From Komagataeibacter xylinus (GTDB lineage: Bacteria; Pseudomonadota; Alphaproteobacteria; Acetobacterales; Acetobacteraceae): DNA of 64,000 nucleotides. A program made the translations under genes and the position numbers. A model generated the notes under the pieces. It made no database searches. It saw only the letters and a program-made list of their open reading frames with translations, and was not told the DNA's origin. Location of the stretch: NCBI RefSeq assembly GCF_004302915.1, contig NZ_QQBI01000015.1, positions 1 to 64,000 on the forward strand. Direction: 5' to 3'. Positions within the stretch are counted from its first letter, which is position 1. Every line of letters begins with the position of its first letter. Of this stretch, positions 36,689 to 50,158 are shown piece by piece.

Positions 36689-38044
36689 TCACACAACCTG
36701 CCGGACGGCATTGATGATCCAGTCCGTATTGGGCAGGGCCAGCTTTTCAAGGTTGGCGGCGAACGGCATGGGTACGTCGGCGCCCGCCACGCGCACCGGC
36801 GGCGCGTCGAGGTAGTCGAACGCATGCTCGATCACCTGCATGGCCACTTCCGCGCCGATGCCTGCAAACGGCCAGCCTTCTTCCACCGTAACGAGGCGGC
36901 TGGTCTTTTTCACGCTGTCCACCACGGTCTGGGTATCGAGCGGGCGGATGGTGCGCAGATTGATCACCTCCGCCTCGATGCCCTGCTCGGCCAGTTTTGC
37001 CGCCGCCTCAAGGGCCACGCCCACCATGATGGAGAAGGCGACGATGGTCACGTCACGCCCCTCGCGCTCCACCTTGGCCTTGCCGATGGGCAGGATGAAA
37101 TCCTCATCCACCGGGCAGGAAAAGCGCTGGCCGTACAGGATCTCGTTTTCAAGGAACACGACCGGGTTGGGGTCGCGGATGGCGGCGCGCAGCAGGCCCT
37201 TGGCATCGGCTGCCGACCACGGTGCCACCACCTTCAGCCCCGGCACATGGCCGTACCAGCTTGCATAGCACTGCGAATGCTGGGCCCCCACGCGGGCCGC
37301 CGCGCCATTGGGGCCACGGAACACGATGGGGCACGACATCTGCCCGCCCGACATGTAGCGCGTCTTGGCCGCCGAGTTGATGATCTGGTCAATGGCCTGC
37401 ATGGCGAAGTTCATGGTCATGAACTCGACAATCGGCTTGAGCCCGGTCAGGGCCGCGCCAATGGCCATGCCGGTAAAGCCCTGCTCGGTAATGGGGGTGT
37501 CGATCACCCGTTTCTCGCCAAACTGGTCGAGCAGCCCCTGCGAGACCTTGTAGGCCCCCTGGTACTGGGCCACTTCCTCACCGATCAGGAACACGTCCTC
37601 ATCGCGCGCGAGTTCGGCGGCCATGGCGTCACGCAGCGCCTCGCGCACGGTGATCTCGGTGGTCTCGCCCCAGTCCTTTTCAGGCTGCGGGGCGACGGGG
37701 GCGGCAGCTGGCGCGGCTACGGACGGCGCGCACGAGGGCTGGGCCACCGCAGGCTTTGCCGCTGCCGTGGGGGCTGCCGCCGGCATGGCGGATGCATCCT
37801 CACCTTCGGCAAGCAGGACCGCGATGGGCGTGTTGACCGCTACGTTCTCCGTGCCTTCGGGCACCAGGATCTGGCCAAGCGTGCCTTCGTCAACGGCCTC
37901 GACTTCCATCGTGGCCTTGTCGGTCTCGATTTCGGCAATCACGTCGCCTGCGGTGATCGCATCACCGGGCTTGCGCAGCCAGCGGGCCACCTTCCCCTCC
38001 TTCATGGTCGGGGAAAGGGCGGGCATGAGTATTTCTGTTGCCAT
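36689..38044 (-). CDS. pdhB: Pyruvate dehydrogenase E1 beta subunit with N-terminal lipoyl domain
   Basis: A 451-residue protein starting [14 protein letters not shown]. Residues 1-80 form an extra lipoyl domain ([15 protein letters not shown]), nearly identical to that of E2, joined by an Ala/Pro linker to the E1-beta body ([37 protein letters not shown]). This fused form is known from alphaproteobacteria. It pairs with E1-alpha to bind thiamine diphosphate and decarboxylate pyruvate. The upstream frame to 38128 overlaps pdhA and is not used. Confidence 0.96.
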   Translation of the reverse strand: MATEILMPALSPTMKEGKVARWLRKPGDAITAGDVIAEIETDKATMEVEAVDEGTLGQILVPEGTENVAVNTPIAVLLAEGEDASAMPAAAPTAAAKPAVAQPSCAPSVAAPAAAPVAPQPEKDWGETTEITVREALRDAMAAELARDEDVFLIGEEVAQYQGAYKVSQGLLDQFGEKRVIDTPITEQGFTGMAIGAALTGLKPIVEFMTMNFAMQAIDQIINSAAKTRYMSGGQMSCPIVFRGPNGAAARVGAQHSQCYASWYGHVPGLKVVAPWSAADAKGLLRAAIRDPNPVVFLENEILYGQRFSCPVDEDFILPIGKAKVEREGRDVTIVAFSIMVGVALEAAAKLAEQGIEAEVINLRTIRPLDTQTVVDSVKKTSRLVTVEEGWPFAGIGAEVAMQVIEHAFDYLDAPPVRVAGADVPMPFAANLEKLALPNTDWIINAVRQVV

Positions 38045-38051
38045 CTCTAGA

Positions 38052-39062
38052 TCAGCTTTCCACCAGTATGTCAGTCCACAGCTCCGAGGGGTCGGGCTCG
38101 GGACTGGCCTGGGCAAACGCCGCTGCATCGGTCACGACCGCCTTGACCTGTTCGTCCATGGCCTTGAGTTCGTGTTCATCCACGCCCATGGCCAGCAGTT
38201 CGCGGCGCACGCGGTCGATGGGGTCCTGGTTCTTGCGGATTTCATCCACCTCCGAGCGCTGGCGGTATTTCGCCGGATCGGACATGGAATGGCCACGGTA
38301 ACGGTAGGTATCGACCTCGAGCAGCACCGGCCCCTTGCCCGCGCGGCAATGGGCCACGGCCTCGGCTGCGGCCGCGCGCACGGCCTGCACGTCCATGCCG
38401 TCGACATACATGCCCGGAATGCCCCACGGCTCGCCATTGCGCCACAGCGCCTTCGAGGCCGAGGCCCGCTCCACGCTGGTGCCCATGCCGTAGCGGTTGT
38501 TCTCGAGCACGAACAGGCAGGGCAGCTTGTGCAGGGCGGCGAGGTTGAAGCTCTCGTAAACCTGGCCCTGGTTGGCGGCACCCTCGCCATAATACGTGAC
38601 CGAGACCTCGTCCGTGCCACGATACTTGTTGGCGAATGCCAGCCCGATGCCCAGCGAGACCTGCGCGCCCACGATGCCGTGGCCGCCATAGAAGTGTTTC
38701 TCACTCGAGAACATGTGCATCGACCCGCCCTTGCCGTGGGAGTAGCCCCCCTCACGGCCGGTCAGCTCGGCCATCACGCCGCGGGGGTCCATGCCGGCGG
38801 CAAGCATCTGGCCGTGGTCGCGGTAGGAGGTGATGATCTTGTCACCCTGCTTGAGCTCCATCTGGATCCCGACCACGACGGCTTCCTGCCCGATATACAG
38901 GTGGCAGAACCCGCCAATCAGCCCCATGCCATAAAGCTGGCCCGAACGCTCCTCGAAGCGGCGGATCAGCACCATCTGGTAATAGGCATGCTTCAGGTCG
39001 GCTTCGGTCATGGCGCGGCTGTTATGCCCGCCCCCCAGGCCGGGATCGGTCTCGTTACTCAT
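38052..39062 (-). CDS. pdhA: Pyruvate dehydrogenase E1 alpha subunit
   Basis: A subunit of about 336 residues carrying the thiamine diphosphate motif [23 protein letters not shown] and the phosphorylation-loop-like [17 protein letters not shown]-type GGKGSMHMF and GGHGIVGAQ are typical of the alpha chain. AAGGACG precedes the preferred ATG at 39062; another ATG is six codons upstream. It is the first gene of pdhA-pdhB-pdhC-lpd-lipA-ratA. Confidence 0.95.
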   Translation of the reverse strand: MSNETDPGLGGGHNSRAMTEADLKHAYYQMVLIRRFEERSGQLYGMGLIGGFCHLYIGQEAVVVGIQMELKQGDKIITSYRDHGQMLAAGMDPRGVMAELTGREGGYSHGKGGSMHMFSSEKHFYGGHGIVGAQVSLGIGLAFANKYRGTDEVSVTYYGEGAANQGQVYESFNLAALHKLPCLFVLENNRYGMGTSVERASASKALWRNGEPWGIPGMYVDGMDVQAVRAAAAEAVAHCRAGKGPVLLEVDTYRYRGHSMSDPAKYRQRSEVDEIRKNQDPIDRVRRELLAMGVDEHELKAMDEQVKAVVTDAAAFAQASPEPDPSELWTDILVES

Positions 39063-39146
39063 CGAACGTCCTTGGTTCATGGTGCCCGTGCCGCCACCCG
39101 CGCAGGGTAGGGCAGCCGTTGCGATTACAGGGTGTTTGCGGTGCCA

Positions 39147-39638
39147 TCAGCAGCCTGATGCACGATCATAAGTGCCAGACGCGCCGCCGGATTTATGGAT
39201 CACATGGATCTGACCGATTTCCATGTCGCGCTCCACGGCCTTGCACATGTCATACAGCGTCAGCGCCGCGACGGAGGCTGCCGTCAACGCCTCCATCTCC
39301 ACCCCGGTCGGCCCGGTGGTGCGCACGCGCGCGGTAATGTCGATCCCCTCGCCCGCCCTGTCGGGCGCAAGCTCCACCTTGACGGAGGAAATGGCCAGCG
39401 GGTGGCACAGCGGAATAAGTTCCGCCGTTCTCTTGGCGGCCATGATGCCCGCGATGCGCGCCGTGGCCAGCACATCGCCCTTGGGCATGTCACCCGCCAG
39501 GATCAGGTCCAGCGTTCCAGCGCGCATTTTTATGTGGCCATGCGCCACGGCCTCGCGCTGCGTATCAGGCTTGGCCGAGACATCGACCATGACCGCATGC
39601 CCCGCCGCATCGAGGTGTGACAGGCGGGGTGCGGTCAT
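39147..39638 (-). CDS. moaC: Cyclic pyranopterin monophosphate synthase MoaC
   Basis: A 163-residue MoaC: N-terminal [27 protein letters not shown], the catalytic region [18 protein letters not shown] with the conserved LCHPL, and [28 protein letters not shown]. It completes cyclic pyranopterin formation in molybdenum cofactor synthesis. Its start overlaps the trpC stop by 4 bases, a trp-moa arrangement common in alphaproteobacteria. No moeA follows; the next gene is pdhA. Confidence 0.95.
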   Translation of the reverse strand: MTAPRLSHLDAAGHAVMVDVSAKPDTQREAVAHGHIKMRAGTLDLILAGDMPKGDVLATARIAGIMAAKRTAELIPLCHPLAISSVKVELAPDRAGEGIDITARVRTTGPTGVEMEALTAASVAALTLYDMCKAVERDMEIGQIHVIHKSGGASGTYDRASGC

Positions 39639-40543
39639 GGCGTGCTCTCGGCTGGTGGCGCGGCCGCATCCGGGCTGGCCGGGGCGGTGGTGCCCAGCAG
39701 CGCGTGCACGGCGGCGCCCACATCCTCATGCCGCAGCAGGCTCTCGCCCACCAGGAAGCCCGATGCGCCCACGGCGTTGAGCTTCATCACATCCGCATGC
39801 GTGCGGATGCCGCTTTCTGACACGATGATCCGGTCGGGCGGCACCAGCGGGGCCAGGCGGCAGGTGGTCTCGATATCTGTCTGCAGCGTCTTGAGGTTGC
39901 GGTTGTTGATGCCGATCAGCGAGGTATCGAGGGCCAGCGCGCGGTTGAGCTCGCCTTCATCATGCACTTCAACGAGCACATCCATGTCGAGGCCGCGGGC
40001 GATGTCGAGCAGTTCGGCGGCTTCGGCATCGGTGAGGATGGCCATGATGAGCAGGATGCAGTCAGCCCCCATCAGGCGGCTTTCATGCACCTGCCACGGG
40101 TCGATGATGAAGTCCTTGCGCAGGATGGGCAGCTTGCACGCCTCGCGCACGCGGGTCAGGTCCTCGGCGCTGCCGTGGAAGCATGAGCCCTCGGTCAGGA
40201 CGGAAATGCACGCCGCCCCCGCCGCCTCGTAGGCTTCGGCAATGACGGTGGGCTCGTAGTCGGGGCGCAGGATACCGGCGGAAGGCGAGGCCTTCTTGAT
40301 TTCCGCAATCAGGCCGATCTGGTGGTCGGCGGTCTTCTGCTTCAGCGCCTGGCCAAAACCGCGCGGCGGGGTGTTCACCTCACGCGCGCGGGCGGTGATT
40401 TCCTTCAGCGGCATGACCTTGGCACGCTGCGCCACGTCCACCCGGGTCCGTGCACAGATACGTTCCAGAACATCGGGGATGCTGTCCACATCCACGGGCT
40501 GGACACTGCCTGTCTGGGGGGGGGTCATTGGCGTGTCGTTCAT
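39635..40543 (-). CDS. trpC: Indole-3-glycerol phosphate synthase
   Basis: A 302-residue TIM-barrel enzyme. Markers: [16 protein letters not shown] (catalytic Lys), [45 protein letters not shown] and [12 protein letters not shown]. It closes the indole ring in tryptophan synthesis. It carries about 25 extra N-terminal and 15 C-terminal residues of low complexity. It lies 3 bases after trpD. Confidence 0.95.
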   Translation of the reverse strand: MNDTPMTPPQTGSVQPVDVDSIPDVLERICARTRVDVAQRAKVMPLKEITARAREVNTPPRGFGQALKQKTADHQIGLIAEIKKASPSAGILRPDYEPTVIAEAYEAAGAACISVLTEGSCFHGSAEDLTRVREACKLPILRKDFIIDPWQVHESRLMGADCILLIMAILTDAEAAELLDIARGLDMDVLVEVHDEGELNRALALDTSLIGINNRNLKTLQTDIETTCRLAPLVPPDRIIVSESGIRTHADVMKLNAVGASGFLVGESLLRHEDVGAAVHALLGTTAPASPDAAAPPAESTP

Positions 40544-40546
40544 GTT

Positions 40547-41881
40547 TTACCCTGTTACTCTGTTTGGCCCGTCTGCCCGGAACTGCCGGACAGCCTCCAG
40601 CACGGCCGCAACCGCGCCATTATCGAGCACACCCGCAGCCAGGCGGATGTTCTCGCGCAGGGCGGCATAGTCAATCACGCCCCCGTGCATGATATTGTCC
40701 CCTCGCCCCGCCACATGCAATGCCACGGCTGCATTGAGCAGCACGGTATCACGGTAGGCACCCTGCCCTCCTGCCGCCAGCGCGCGCAGGGCGGCGGCAT
40801 TATGGGCGGGCGCGCCCCCTGCAATGGCCGTGATGGGGGCGGGTTGCAGGCCGGTCCTTTCGGGCGCGATGGTCAGGGTGTGAATCTGGCCATTTTCCAG
40901 CACGCAGGCCTGCGTGGGGCCAGCAAGGGTCAGTTCATCGATAAAGCGCCCCTGCCCGCACGCCCCGCTTACCGCCCAGACCCGCTCGGAACCCAGGGCG
41001 CGGAGCGTGCGCACCATGACATCAAGCCATTGCGGCGTGAACACGCCCACAAGCTGCCGCCTGACCCTGGCGGGATTGGAAAGCGGGCCGACAAGGTTGA
41101 AAATGGTGCGGAACCCCAGCGCGCGGCGCACGGCACCCACATGCCGCATGGCGGGATGGTGGCTTGTCGCGGCCAGGAACGTCACGTTATGCGCCGCCAC
41201 CATCTGCCCGATCGGCTCAGCCCCAACGGGCATCGGCACGCCAAGTTCCAGCAGCACGTCGGTCGCCCCCGAGCGTGATGACAGGGCGCGGTTGCCGTGC
41301 TTGACCACCGGCACGCCAAGCGCTGCCAGCACAAAGGCCACTGCGGTCGAGACATTGAGCGTGCCCAGCCCGTCGCCCCCCGTGCCACACACGTCCAGGG
41401 CGCCATCAGGCATGCCGGGCACCGCCAGCATGCGCGCGCGCATGGCCTTTACCGCGGCTTCAAGCTCGCCCACGCTCTCGCCGCGCATGTGCAGCGCGGT
41501 CAGGAAGGCGGCCAGCATGCCCTCGCCCACCGCGCCGTCCATGATCAGCCCGAAGGCTTCATCCGCCATCCCGTGCGGCAGTTCCCGGCCCTCGAGCACC
41601 ACGTCCACAATGCCCCGGAACGTGGCGGACGCAGCCGAAGGATCAGCCGCGCGCCCGGTCATGACACCTTCAAGCTCCACCGGGTCGGCCTGCAGCATGC
41701 CGCGCAGGCGCAGGCCAGTCAGGAAGGCAACCGCCGGAATTTCCGCCACCTGCCCGGCACGCACCTGCGCCAGCCCGGCCTTTACCAGTTCGGGCGGCAC
41801 CGCCCCCTGCCCCACGACACGGGCCAGAATATCCCTGAACGCAACCTGCGGCTCGGGGGCGTTGTCCATCGTGCTGCCCAT
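40547..41881 (-). CDS. trpD: Anthranilate phosphoribosyltransferase with duplicated N-terminal domain
   Basis: A 444-residue protein, about 90 longer than usual TrpD (around 340-350). The catalytic part is normal: CGTGGDGLGTLNVST, KHGNRALSSRSGATDVLLELG, and FNLVGPLSNPA. The extra length is a second copy of the N-terminal helical domain: residues about 16-70 (LARVVGQGAVPPELVKAGL, AFLTGLRLRG, ELEGVM) repeat residues about 88-145 (VDVVLEGRELPHGMADEAF, AFLTALHMRG, ELEAAVKAM). It transfers phosphoribose to anthranilate. The helical domain makes the dimer interface in TrpD, so the duplication may change assembly. Confidence 0.94.
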   Translation of the reverse strand: MGSTMDNAPEPQVAFRDILARVVGQGAVPPELVKAGLAQVRAGQVAEIPAVAFLTGLRLRGMLQADPVELEGVMTGRAADPSAASATFRGIVDVVLEGRELPHGMADEAFGLIMDGAVGEGMLAAFLTALHMRGESVGELEAAVKAMRARMLAVPGMPDGALDVCGTGGDGLGTLNVSTAVAFVLAALGVPVVKHGNRALSSRSGATDVLLELGVPMPVGAEPIGQMVAAHNVTFLAATSHHPAMRHVGAVRRALGFRTIFNLVGPLSNPARVRRQLVGVFTPQWLDVMVRTLRALGSERVWAVSGACGQGRFIDELTLAGPTQACVLENGQIHTLTIAPERTGLQPAPITAIAGGAPAHNAAALRALAAGGQGAYRDTVLLNAAVALHVAGRGDNIMHGGVIDYAALRENIRLAAGVLDNGAVAAVLEAVRQFRADGPNRVTG

Positions 41882-41887
41882 GCCGGC

Positions 41888-42484
41888 TCAGGCGGCCTTG
41901 CGCGGTGTGTTCCTGCCCCGTGCGATGGACAGGAAATTGGCCATGATCTCGTGGCCATATTCCGAGGCGATGCTCTCGGGGTGGAACTGCACGCCAAAGA
42001 TCGGCAGGCTGGCGTGGCGCAGGCCCATGATCACGCCATCGGCTGTATGGGCGGTGGCGACGAGCGTATCGGGCAGGCTGTCGGGATCGACCGTCAGGCT
42101 GTGGTAGCGGGTGGCGTTGAAGGGGTCCGGCAGGCCGGTGAAAATATCGGTGCCGTCATGATAGACCGGCGAGACCTTGCCATGCATGGGCGTGGGCGCG
42201 CGCACCACCTTGCCGCCAAACACCTGGCCAATGGCCTGATGGCCAAGGCAGACGCCAAAGACCGGCACCCTGCCGGCAGCGGCGGCAATCAGGTCGCAGC
42301 AGATCCCGGCCTCGTTGGGTGAACAGGGGCCGGGCGAGATGACAATGGCCTCGGGCCTGAGCGCAAGGGCTTCTTCCACGCTGATGGCATCGTTACGGTA
42401 CACATCGCATTTCTCGCCCAGATCACCGAGGTAATGGACGAGATTGAACGTGAAACTGTCATAATTGTCGATCAGGAGGATCAT
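41888..42484 (-). CDS. trpG: Anthranilate synthase component II (glutaminase)
   Basis: A 198-residue class I glutamine amidotransferase starting [20 protein letters not shown], the standard TrpG/PabA N-terminus, which decides the start at 42484. The catalytic Cys is in [17 protein letters not shown] and the His-x-Glu pair in [15 protein letters not shown]. It feeds ammonia to TrpE. The gene lies 6 bases before trpD. Confidence 0.95.
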   Translation of the reverse strand: MILLIDNYDSFTFNLVHYLGDLGEKCDVYRNDAISVEEALALRPEAIVISPGPCSPNEAGICCDLIAAAAGRVPVFGVCLGHQAIGQVFGGKVVRAPTPMHGKVSPVYHDGTDIFTGLPDPFNATRYHSLTVDPDSLPDTLVATAHTADGVIMGLRHASLPIFGVQFHPESIASEYGHEIMANFLSIARGRNTPRKAA

Positions 42485-42585
42485 GGGCGTATCATGGCTT
42501 TTCCGCTGGGCCGGGTCAAACCCTGCGGCCTGCCCCGGCATGTCTGGGCGCATCCTATCATGTACGCCCCCGCTATCAAATCGCC

Positions 42586-44151
42586 TTATGCGCCGTCATC
42601 CGTGGCAAAACGCACTGCCTCCTCCGCCGCGCGGAACAGGGCGCGGGCTTTCTGGCGGGTTTCCTCGTATTCCGCCTCGGGCACGCTGTCGGCCACCACG
42701 CCGCAGCCCGCCTGCACGTACATCCGCCCGTCCTTGACCACCGCCATGCGCAGGCCGATGCAGGTATCCATGTCGCCATCGGGGCCGAAATAGCCGATAC
42801 ACCCGGCATAGGTGGCGCGGCGGGTCGGCTCCACCTCGTCAATGATCTGCATGGCGCGGATCTTGGGCGCCCCCGTCAGCGTGCCGGCGGGAAAGCCCGC
42901 CATCAGCGCATCGAGCGCCTCGAGCCCCGGCCGCAGCGTGCCCTCCACGTTGGATGAGATGTGCATGACATGGCTGAAGCGCTCGATCACGAACTGCTCG
43001 GTCACCCTGACCGAACCGAGTTCGCACACCCGGCCCACATCGTTGCGGCCGAGGTCGATCAGCATCAGGTGTTCGGCGCGTTCCTTGGGGTCGGCCAGCA
43101 GTTCCTCCTCCAGCGCCAGGTCCTCCGCCGTGGTGTGGCCACGCGGGCGGGTGCCCGCCAGCGGGCGCACGGTCATGGTGCCCTCGCGCAGGCGCACCAG
43201 GATCTCGGGCGAGGAGCCGACAAGGCTGAACCCGTCAAGGTCGAGATAGAACAGGAAAGGTGCCGGATTGATGCGCCGCAACGCACGGTACAGCGCAAAG
43301 GGCGGCAGGGTGAAGGCCGCGCTGAAGCGCTGGCTGGGCACGATCTGGAAGGCATCCCCCGCCGCGATGTAGTCCTGCAACCTGCGCACGATATCGCAGA
43401 ACGCCTCACGCGACAGCGTGGATTGCGGCACCGGCGCCTCGATCGCACCCGCAGGCGCATCGGGCAGTTCCACCGGGGTGGAAAGGGCTGCGCGGGCCTG
43501 CTGCAGGCGGGCCTGCCCCTCTTCCCATATCGCCTCGGGCGCAACACCGGGCCGGGGGCGCAGCGGGCTTGCCAGCAGCAGTTCATCCCGCACGGTGTCG
43601 AATATGGCGAACAGGCCCGGGCGGATCAGGATGCCCTCGGGCAGGTTCAGGTCATCGGCGGGCATGTCGGGCAGGTGCTCGACCTGGCGCACCATGTCAT
43701 AGCCAAGGTAGCCGAACACGCCGCCGGTCATGGGCGGCAGGCCCTCGGGCAGGTCGATGCGGCTTTCATGCAGGATGCGCCGGAGCGAGACCAGCGGGGC
43801 CTCGGCCTCGGGCGTGAAGACATGCCTGGGCGCGGCCGGGTCATGGCACACGCTGGCCCGGCCGTCATGGCAGCGCCAGATCAGGTCGGGCAGCAGGCCG
43901 ATGACCGAATAGCGCCCGCGCGAGGTGCCCCCTTCGACGCTTTCAAGCAGGAAAGCGTTATGCCCGCCATTGCCGCCGCCATGGCTGCGCGCCAGCTTTG
44001 CCAGCCGCAGGAAGGCCGCGACCGGCGTGAGCAGGTCGGCAGGCTCGATGCGCCACGCCACGCTGGCCTGGCCCGCCCGCAGGCTGGCCAGCGCCGCGTC
44101 GCGCGCGACCTGGTGGAGAGGGGAAGCGGAGGAGGCTGCCTGTGTGCTCAC
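42586..44151 (-). CDS. trpE: Anthranilate synthase component I
   Basis: A 521-residue chorismate-using enzyme. The tryptophan-feedback region includes [10 protein letters not shown] (LLES motif), and the catalytic domain has [37 protein letters not shown] and the C-terminal [14 protein letters not shown]. It makes anthranilate from chorismate with TrpG. Its start overlaps the ppiD stop by 4 bases; a 101-base gap separates it from trpG. Confidence 0.96.
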   Translation of the reverse strand: MSTQAASSASPLHQVARDAALASLRAGQASVAWRIEPADLLTPVAAFLRLAKLARSHGGGNGGHNAFLLESVEGGTSRGRYSVIGLLPDLIWRCHDGRASVCHDPAAPRHVFTPEAEAPLVSLRRILHESRIDLPEGLPPMTGGVFGYLGYDMVRQVEHLPDMPADDLNLPEGILIRPGLFAIFDTVRDELLLASPLRPRPGVAPEAIWEEGQARLQQARAALSTPVELPDAPAGAIEAPVPQSTLSREAFCDIVRRLQDYIAAGDAFQIVPSQRFSAAFTLPPFALYRALRRINPAPFLFYLDLDGFSLVGSSPEILVRLREGTMTVRPLAGTRPRGHTTAEDLALEEELLADPKERAEHLMLIDLGRNDVGRVCELGSVRVTEQFVIERFSHVMHISSNVEGTLRPGLEALDALMAGFPAGTLTGAPKIRAMQIIDEVEPTRRATYAGCIGYFGPDGDMDTCIGLRMAVVKDGRMYVQAGCGVVADSVPEAEYEETRQKARALFRAAEEAVRFATDDGA

Positions 44152-46082
44152 TGTGCTGCTCCCGCGTTCTGCTGGCCGGTCACTTCCGCCATCACCGCCT
44201 GAATGGCACCGTTATTGGGCTTGGGCTTGACGATGCCTTCAAGGGCCGCGCCATAGCTCATTTCAATATCATCGCCCATCGACTGGCCCAGCCCGGCACG
44301 CACCTGGTCATACAGGTTTTTCTGGGTGGCGGGATCGGGGTGGTTGATGGCGGTGAGCGTGGCCACGACATACGCATCGCCCGCCTGCGTCATGACACTC
44401 TGCCCCGGCTGCGACAGGCGGAAGATCAGGGCCGCCACCTCACGCGGGATTTCGGGCGCGGGCTGCATGGGCGAGATCGGCTGGCTGTGCTCAAGCCCGG
44501 CAATGGCGGGGGTGACATGGCCAAGCCCGCCCTGCCCTGCCGCCTGCGTGTAATAGGCGGTGGCCTGCTGGTCGGCCATGTGGCGACGGGCCGCCGCCTG
44601 CCATGCGGCGGCAACCTTCGGCCCGGCCTCGGCCAGGGTCTGCGCATGGCCCGGCGTTACGCCATCAACCGCCACGGCATACCACACGCCATCAGGCCCC
44701 TGCACCAGCTCGGGGTTCGCCCCCTTGGCCTGCGAGAACACGCGCGCGATGATCGCCTGCCGGGCGGCGTCGCTGCCGGGAATGGGGGCGGGCGTGCCCT
44801 CATGGGTCAGGCCCTGCGCATCCAGATCGCCCGAGACGGCGGTGGCGGCCAGATCGGTGGGAATGGCATCAAGCCCGCCGCCTGCAATCGCATCCTGCAG
44901 CTTCTGCACGTGGTCGGCCAGCAGCGCCTGGGCGCGGTCATGCGCGAGCTTGTCGTGCAGGGCCTGCTTCACCTCGTCAAAGGGTGTGGAATGGGCGGCA
45001 TTGATGGCCGTCACGCGAAAGACCACCCAGCCGCCCTCGCTCTTGACGGGGCCCTGCGTTGCATCGGTCGGGGCGGCGAAAATCTGCCTGCCCAGAGTGG
45101 CCGAGGGCACATCACCCACCTTGATGCCCGGCAGTTCCACCGCCGCCGCGTCCTTGCCCGCGTTTTTCTGCACGCTGGCCCAGGCGCCGCCATCCGTCCA
45201 CTGCGCGGCGAGCGCCTTTGCGCGGTCCTCGGTCGGCACGGTCACGATCTGCACGGTCCGCCGCTCGGGCTGGTTGAAGGTCTGGGCCTGCGCCTCGTAG
45301 GCCTGGTGCAGGTCGGCATCGGTAATATCAAGCCGCTGGCCAATCGTATCGGCCGACAGCACCACGATGCGGGCATGGCGGTATTCCGGCACGGTGAATT
45401 CCCACGGGTGGTTGGCCTGGTAGCGGGCAAGCTGGGCGGCCGTGGGGGTGGCGGTCACGTCCTGCGCGGCAAAGGGCACGCGCACGAGGTCGATGGTGCG
45501 GGTCTGGGCCTCGAAGTCGAATACGCGGCGCACCATCACGTCGGGCGCGGCCACACCATCACGAATCGGCTGGAGCAGCACACGCGAGGCCTGCTCCTGC
45601 TGCACCAGCTCGATCAGGCGGCCCTCGGTCATGCCGGTGCGGCGCAGGCGGTCATTGAACAGGGCACGGTCGAACTGGCCATCGCGCCCCTTGAAGGCGG
45701 GGATGGAGAAGATCTCGTCACGCACCACGGAATCGGGCACGATCAGGCCGTGACGGTCCGCAGCCTCCGCAATCTCGGCCTGCAGCATGAGGCGGCCGAG
45801 CACCTGCTGGGCCACCTGCTCGCGCGTGGCGGGGGGAATTTGCGAGGGGTCGGCCAGGTGCATGGACTGCGCCACCTGCGGCATCTCGGTCTGCAACGCG
45901 TTCTGGTAGGTCTGCACCAGTATGGGGCGGTTGCCCACGCGGGCGGCCACGTCAGCGCGCTCGGTGCCGATGTTGAGCAGCACGTCGCCCACGCCAAACC
46001 CGATGAAGGCCAGGAAGAACAGCCCGGCGACGATACGCCCCACCCATGAATCGACAAACACGCGATACAGAAAAGACAGCAT
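44148..46082 (-). CDS. ppiD: PpiD-like periplasmic peptidyl-prolyl isomerase
   Basis: A 644-residue membrane-anchored chaperone. A single N-terminal helix (WVGRIVAGLFFLAFIGFGVG) anchors a SurA_N-type region (LNIGTERADVAARVGNRPI; about 35-240), followed by a parvulin PpiC-like region (about 260-370) and a long C-terminal region. PpiD helps fold secreted proteins near the Sec translocon. It is the first gene of the ppiD-trpE-G-D-C-moaC run; the ppiD-trpE overlap is common in alphaproteobacteria. Confidence 0.88.
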   Translation of the reverse strand: MLSFLYRVFVDSWVGRIVAGLFFLAFIGFGVGDVLLNIGTERADVAARVGNRPILVQTYQNALQTEMPQVAQSMHLADPSQIPPATREQVAQQVLGRLMLQAEIAEAADRHGLIVPDSVVRDEIFSIPAFKGRDGQFDRALFNDRLRRTGMTEGRLIELVQQEQASRVLLQPIRDGVAAPDVMVRRVFDFEAQTRTIDLVRVPFAAQDVTATPTAAQLARYQANHPWEFTVPEYRHARIVVLSADTIGQRLDITDADLHQAYEAQAQTFNQPERRTVQIVTVPTEDRAKALAAQWTDGGAWASVQKNAGKDAAAVELPGIKVGDVPSATLGRQIFAAPTDATQGPVKSEGGWVVFRVTAINAAHSTPFDEVKQALHDKLAHDRAQALLADHVQKLQDAIAGGGLDAIPTDLAATAVSGDLDAQGLTHEGTPAPIPGSDAARQAIIARVFSQAKGANPELVQGPDGVWYAVAVDGVTPGHAQTLAEAGPKVAAAWQAAARRHMADQQATAYYTQAAGQGGLGHVTPAIAGLEHSQPISPMQPAPEIPREVAALIFRLSQPGQSVMTQAGDAYVVATLTAINHPDPATQKNLYDQVRAGLGQSMGDDIEMSYGAALEGIVKPKPNNGAIQAVMAEVTGQQNAGAAQ

Positions 46083-46343
46083 GAAAAACCCTGCACCAGG
46101 ACCAAGATAAAGGCGGACGGATCAGACCCGCGCACCCCGTACGCCGTGCGGGCGGCCCTGTTTTCCGGTCGGGCACCATACGGTCACGGGGGCGGTTTGA
46201 CCAGCGCTAGCGTGCAGGCGGGCCGGTTGTGCCACGCGCGGGTTGCAACGCCACCGCAGCCGTGGTGTAGGCTTGCCGCCATCATCGCCATGCCCCGTGC
46301 CGCCCGCAGGCCGCACGACCGGGCCATGGCCAGGAGGGGAAAC

Positions 46344-47087
46344 ATGAAACAGATCATTGTTGGCAACTGGAAGATGAACGGCCTGAGCGCGGAGGCGGAT
46401 GCGCTGGTGGCGGGGCTGGCCACGGAACTGGCCGCCCTGCCCACCCGCGCCGACGTGGTGGTCTGCCCGCCCTTTACGCAGCTTGCCCGCCTTGCGCCCG
46501 GCCTCAAGGCGGCAGGCATCGCCCTGGGCGCGCAGGACTGCCACAAGGACGCCTCGGGCGCGCATACCGGCGACATTTCCGCCCCCATGCTGGTCGACCT
46601 CGGGGTGCAGTATGTCATCCTTGGCCATTCCGAGCGGCGCGCCGAGCACCATGAGCTTGACGAGACGGTGCGCGAGAAGGCGGTCGCCGCCATGGCCGCC
46701 GGCCTCACCCCCATCGTGTGCGTGGGCGAGAACGACGACCAGCGCTCCTCGGGGGATTCGCAGGCCACCGTGGGCTGGCAGCTCGAGGGCTCGCTGCCGC
46801 AGGGCTTTACCGGCATCGTGGCGTATGAGCCGATCTGGGCCATCGGCACCGGGCAGGCTGCATCCCAGCAGGATATTGCCGATATGTCCGCCTTCATCCG
46901 CGCCGAACTGGTGCGCCAGTTCGGTGAAGCTGGCAAAACGATCCGAATCCTTTATGGTGGGTCCGTTAACGCACGCAATGTCACCGATATCCTGCCTGTC
47001 GAACACGTTGACGGGGCGCTGGTGGGCAATGCCAGCCTGAAGGCCGAGTCCTTCGTGCCGCTTGTCCGCGCCGCCCGCGCATCGTGA
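46344..47087 (+). CDS. tpiA: Triosephosphate isomerase
   Basis: A 247-residue TIM barrel starting MKQIIVGNWKMNGLS with catalytic Lys10. The catalytic His is in VILGHSERRAE, the catalytic Glu in VAYEPIWAIGTGQAAS, and the phosphate loop is in LYGGSVNARNV. AGGAGGGG 5 bases before ATG 46344 decides the start. It interconverts dihydroxyacetone phosphate and glyceraldehyde 3-phosphate. It is divergent from ppiD and 37 bases before secG. Confidence 0.96.
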   Translation: MKQIIVGNWKMNGLSAEADALVAGLATELAALPTRADVVVCPPFTQLARLAPGLKAAGIALGAQDCHKDASGAHTGDISAPMLVDLGVQYVILGHSERRAEHHELDETVREKAVAAMAAGLTPIVCVGENDDQRSSGDSQATVGWQLEGSLPQGFTGIVAYEPIWAIGTGQAASQQDIADMSAFIRAELVRQFGEAGKTIRILYGGSVNARNVTDILPVEHVDGALVGNASLKAESFVPLVRAARAS

Positions 47088-47124
47088 TTGCCGCGCGGCC
47101 TGCGGGGATCTACTGGAAAGACGC

Positions 47125-50031
<2,907 letters not shown>

Positions 50032-50060
50032 CCGCCCGACCCTGACAAAAAGAAGTTTCT

Positions 50061-50090
50061 TCTGAAGCTTTTTTTCAAAACGCTTCAGAA
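50061..50090 (+). repeat. Companion AAGC palindrome before copy D
   Basis: TCTGAAGCTTTTTTTCAAAACGCTTCAGA, an imperfect inverted repeat of TCTGAAGC/GCTTCAGA, directly precedes the GCCGCC element. The same TGAAGCTTTTT..AAAGCTTCA form is at 60810. Confidence 0.65.
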
Positions 50091-50094
50091 GAAC

Positions 50095-50115
50095 GCCGCC
50101 TTTAAAAAAGGCGGC
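50095..50115 (+). repeat. Palindromic intergenic element, copy D
   Basis: GCCGCCTTTAAAAAAGGCGGC followed by ACCCAAAAACTTTTACTTTTT. It lies between the convergent kdsA and glycosyltransferase genes and likely terminates both. Confidence 0.78.
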
Positions 50116-50158
50116 ACCCAAAAACTTTTACTTTTTCGCTTTTAGCCGATTAAGGGCG

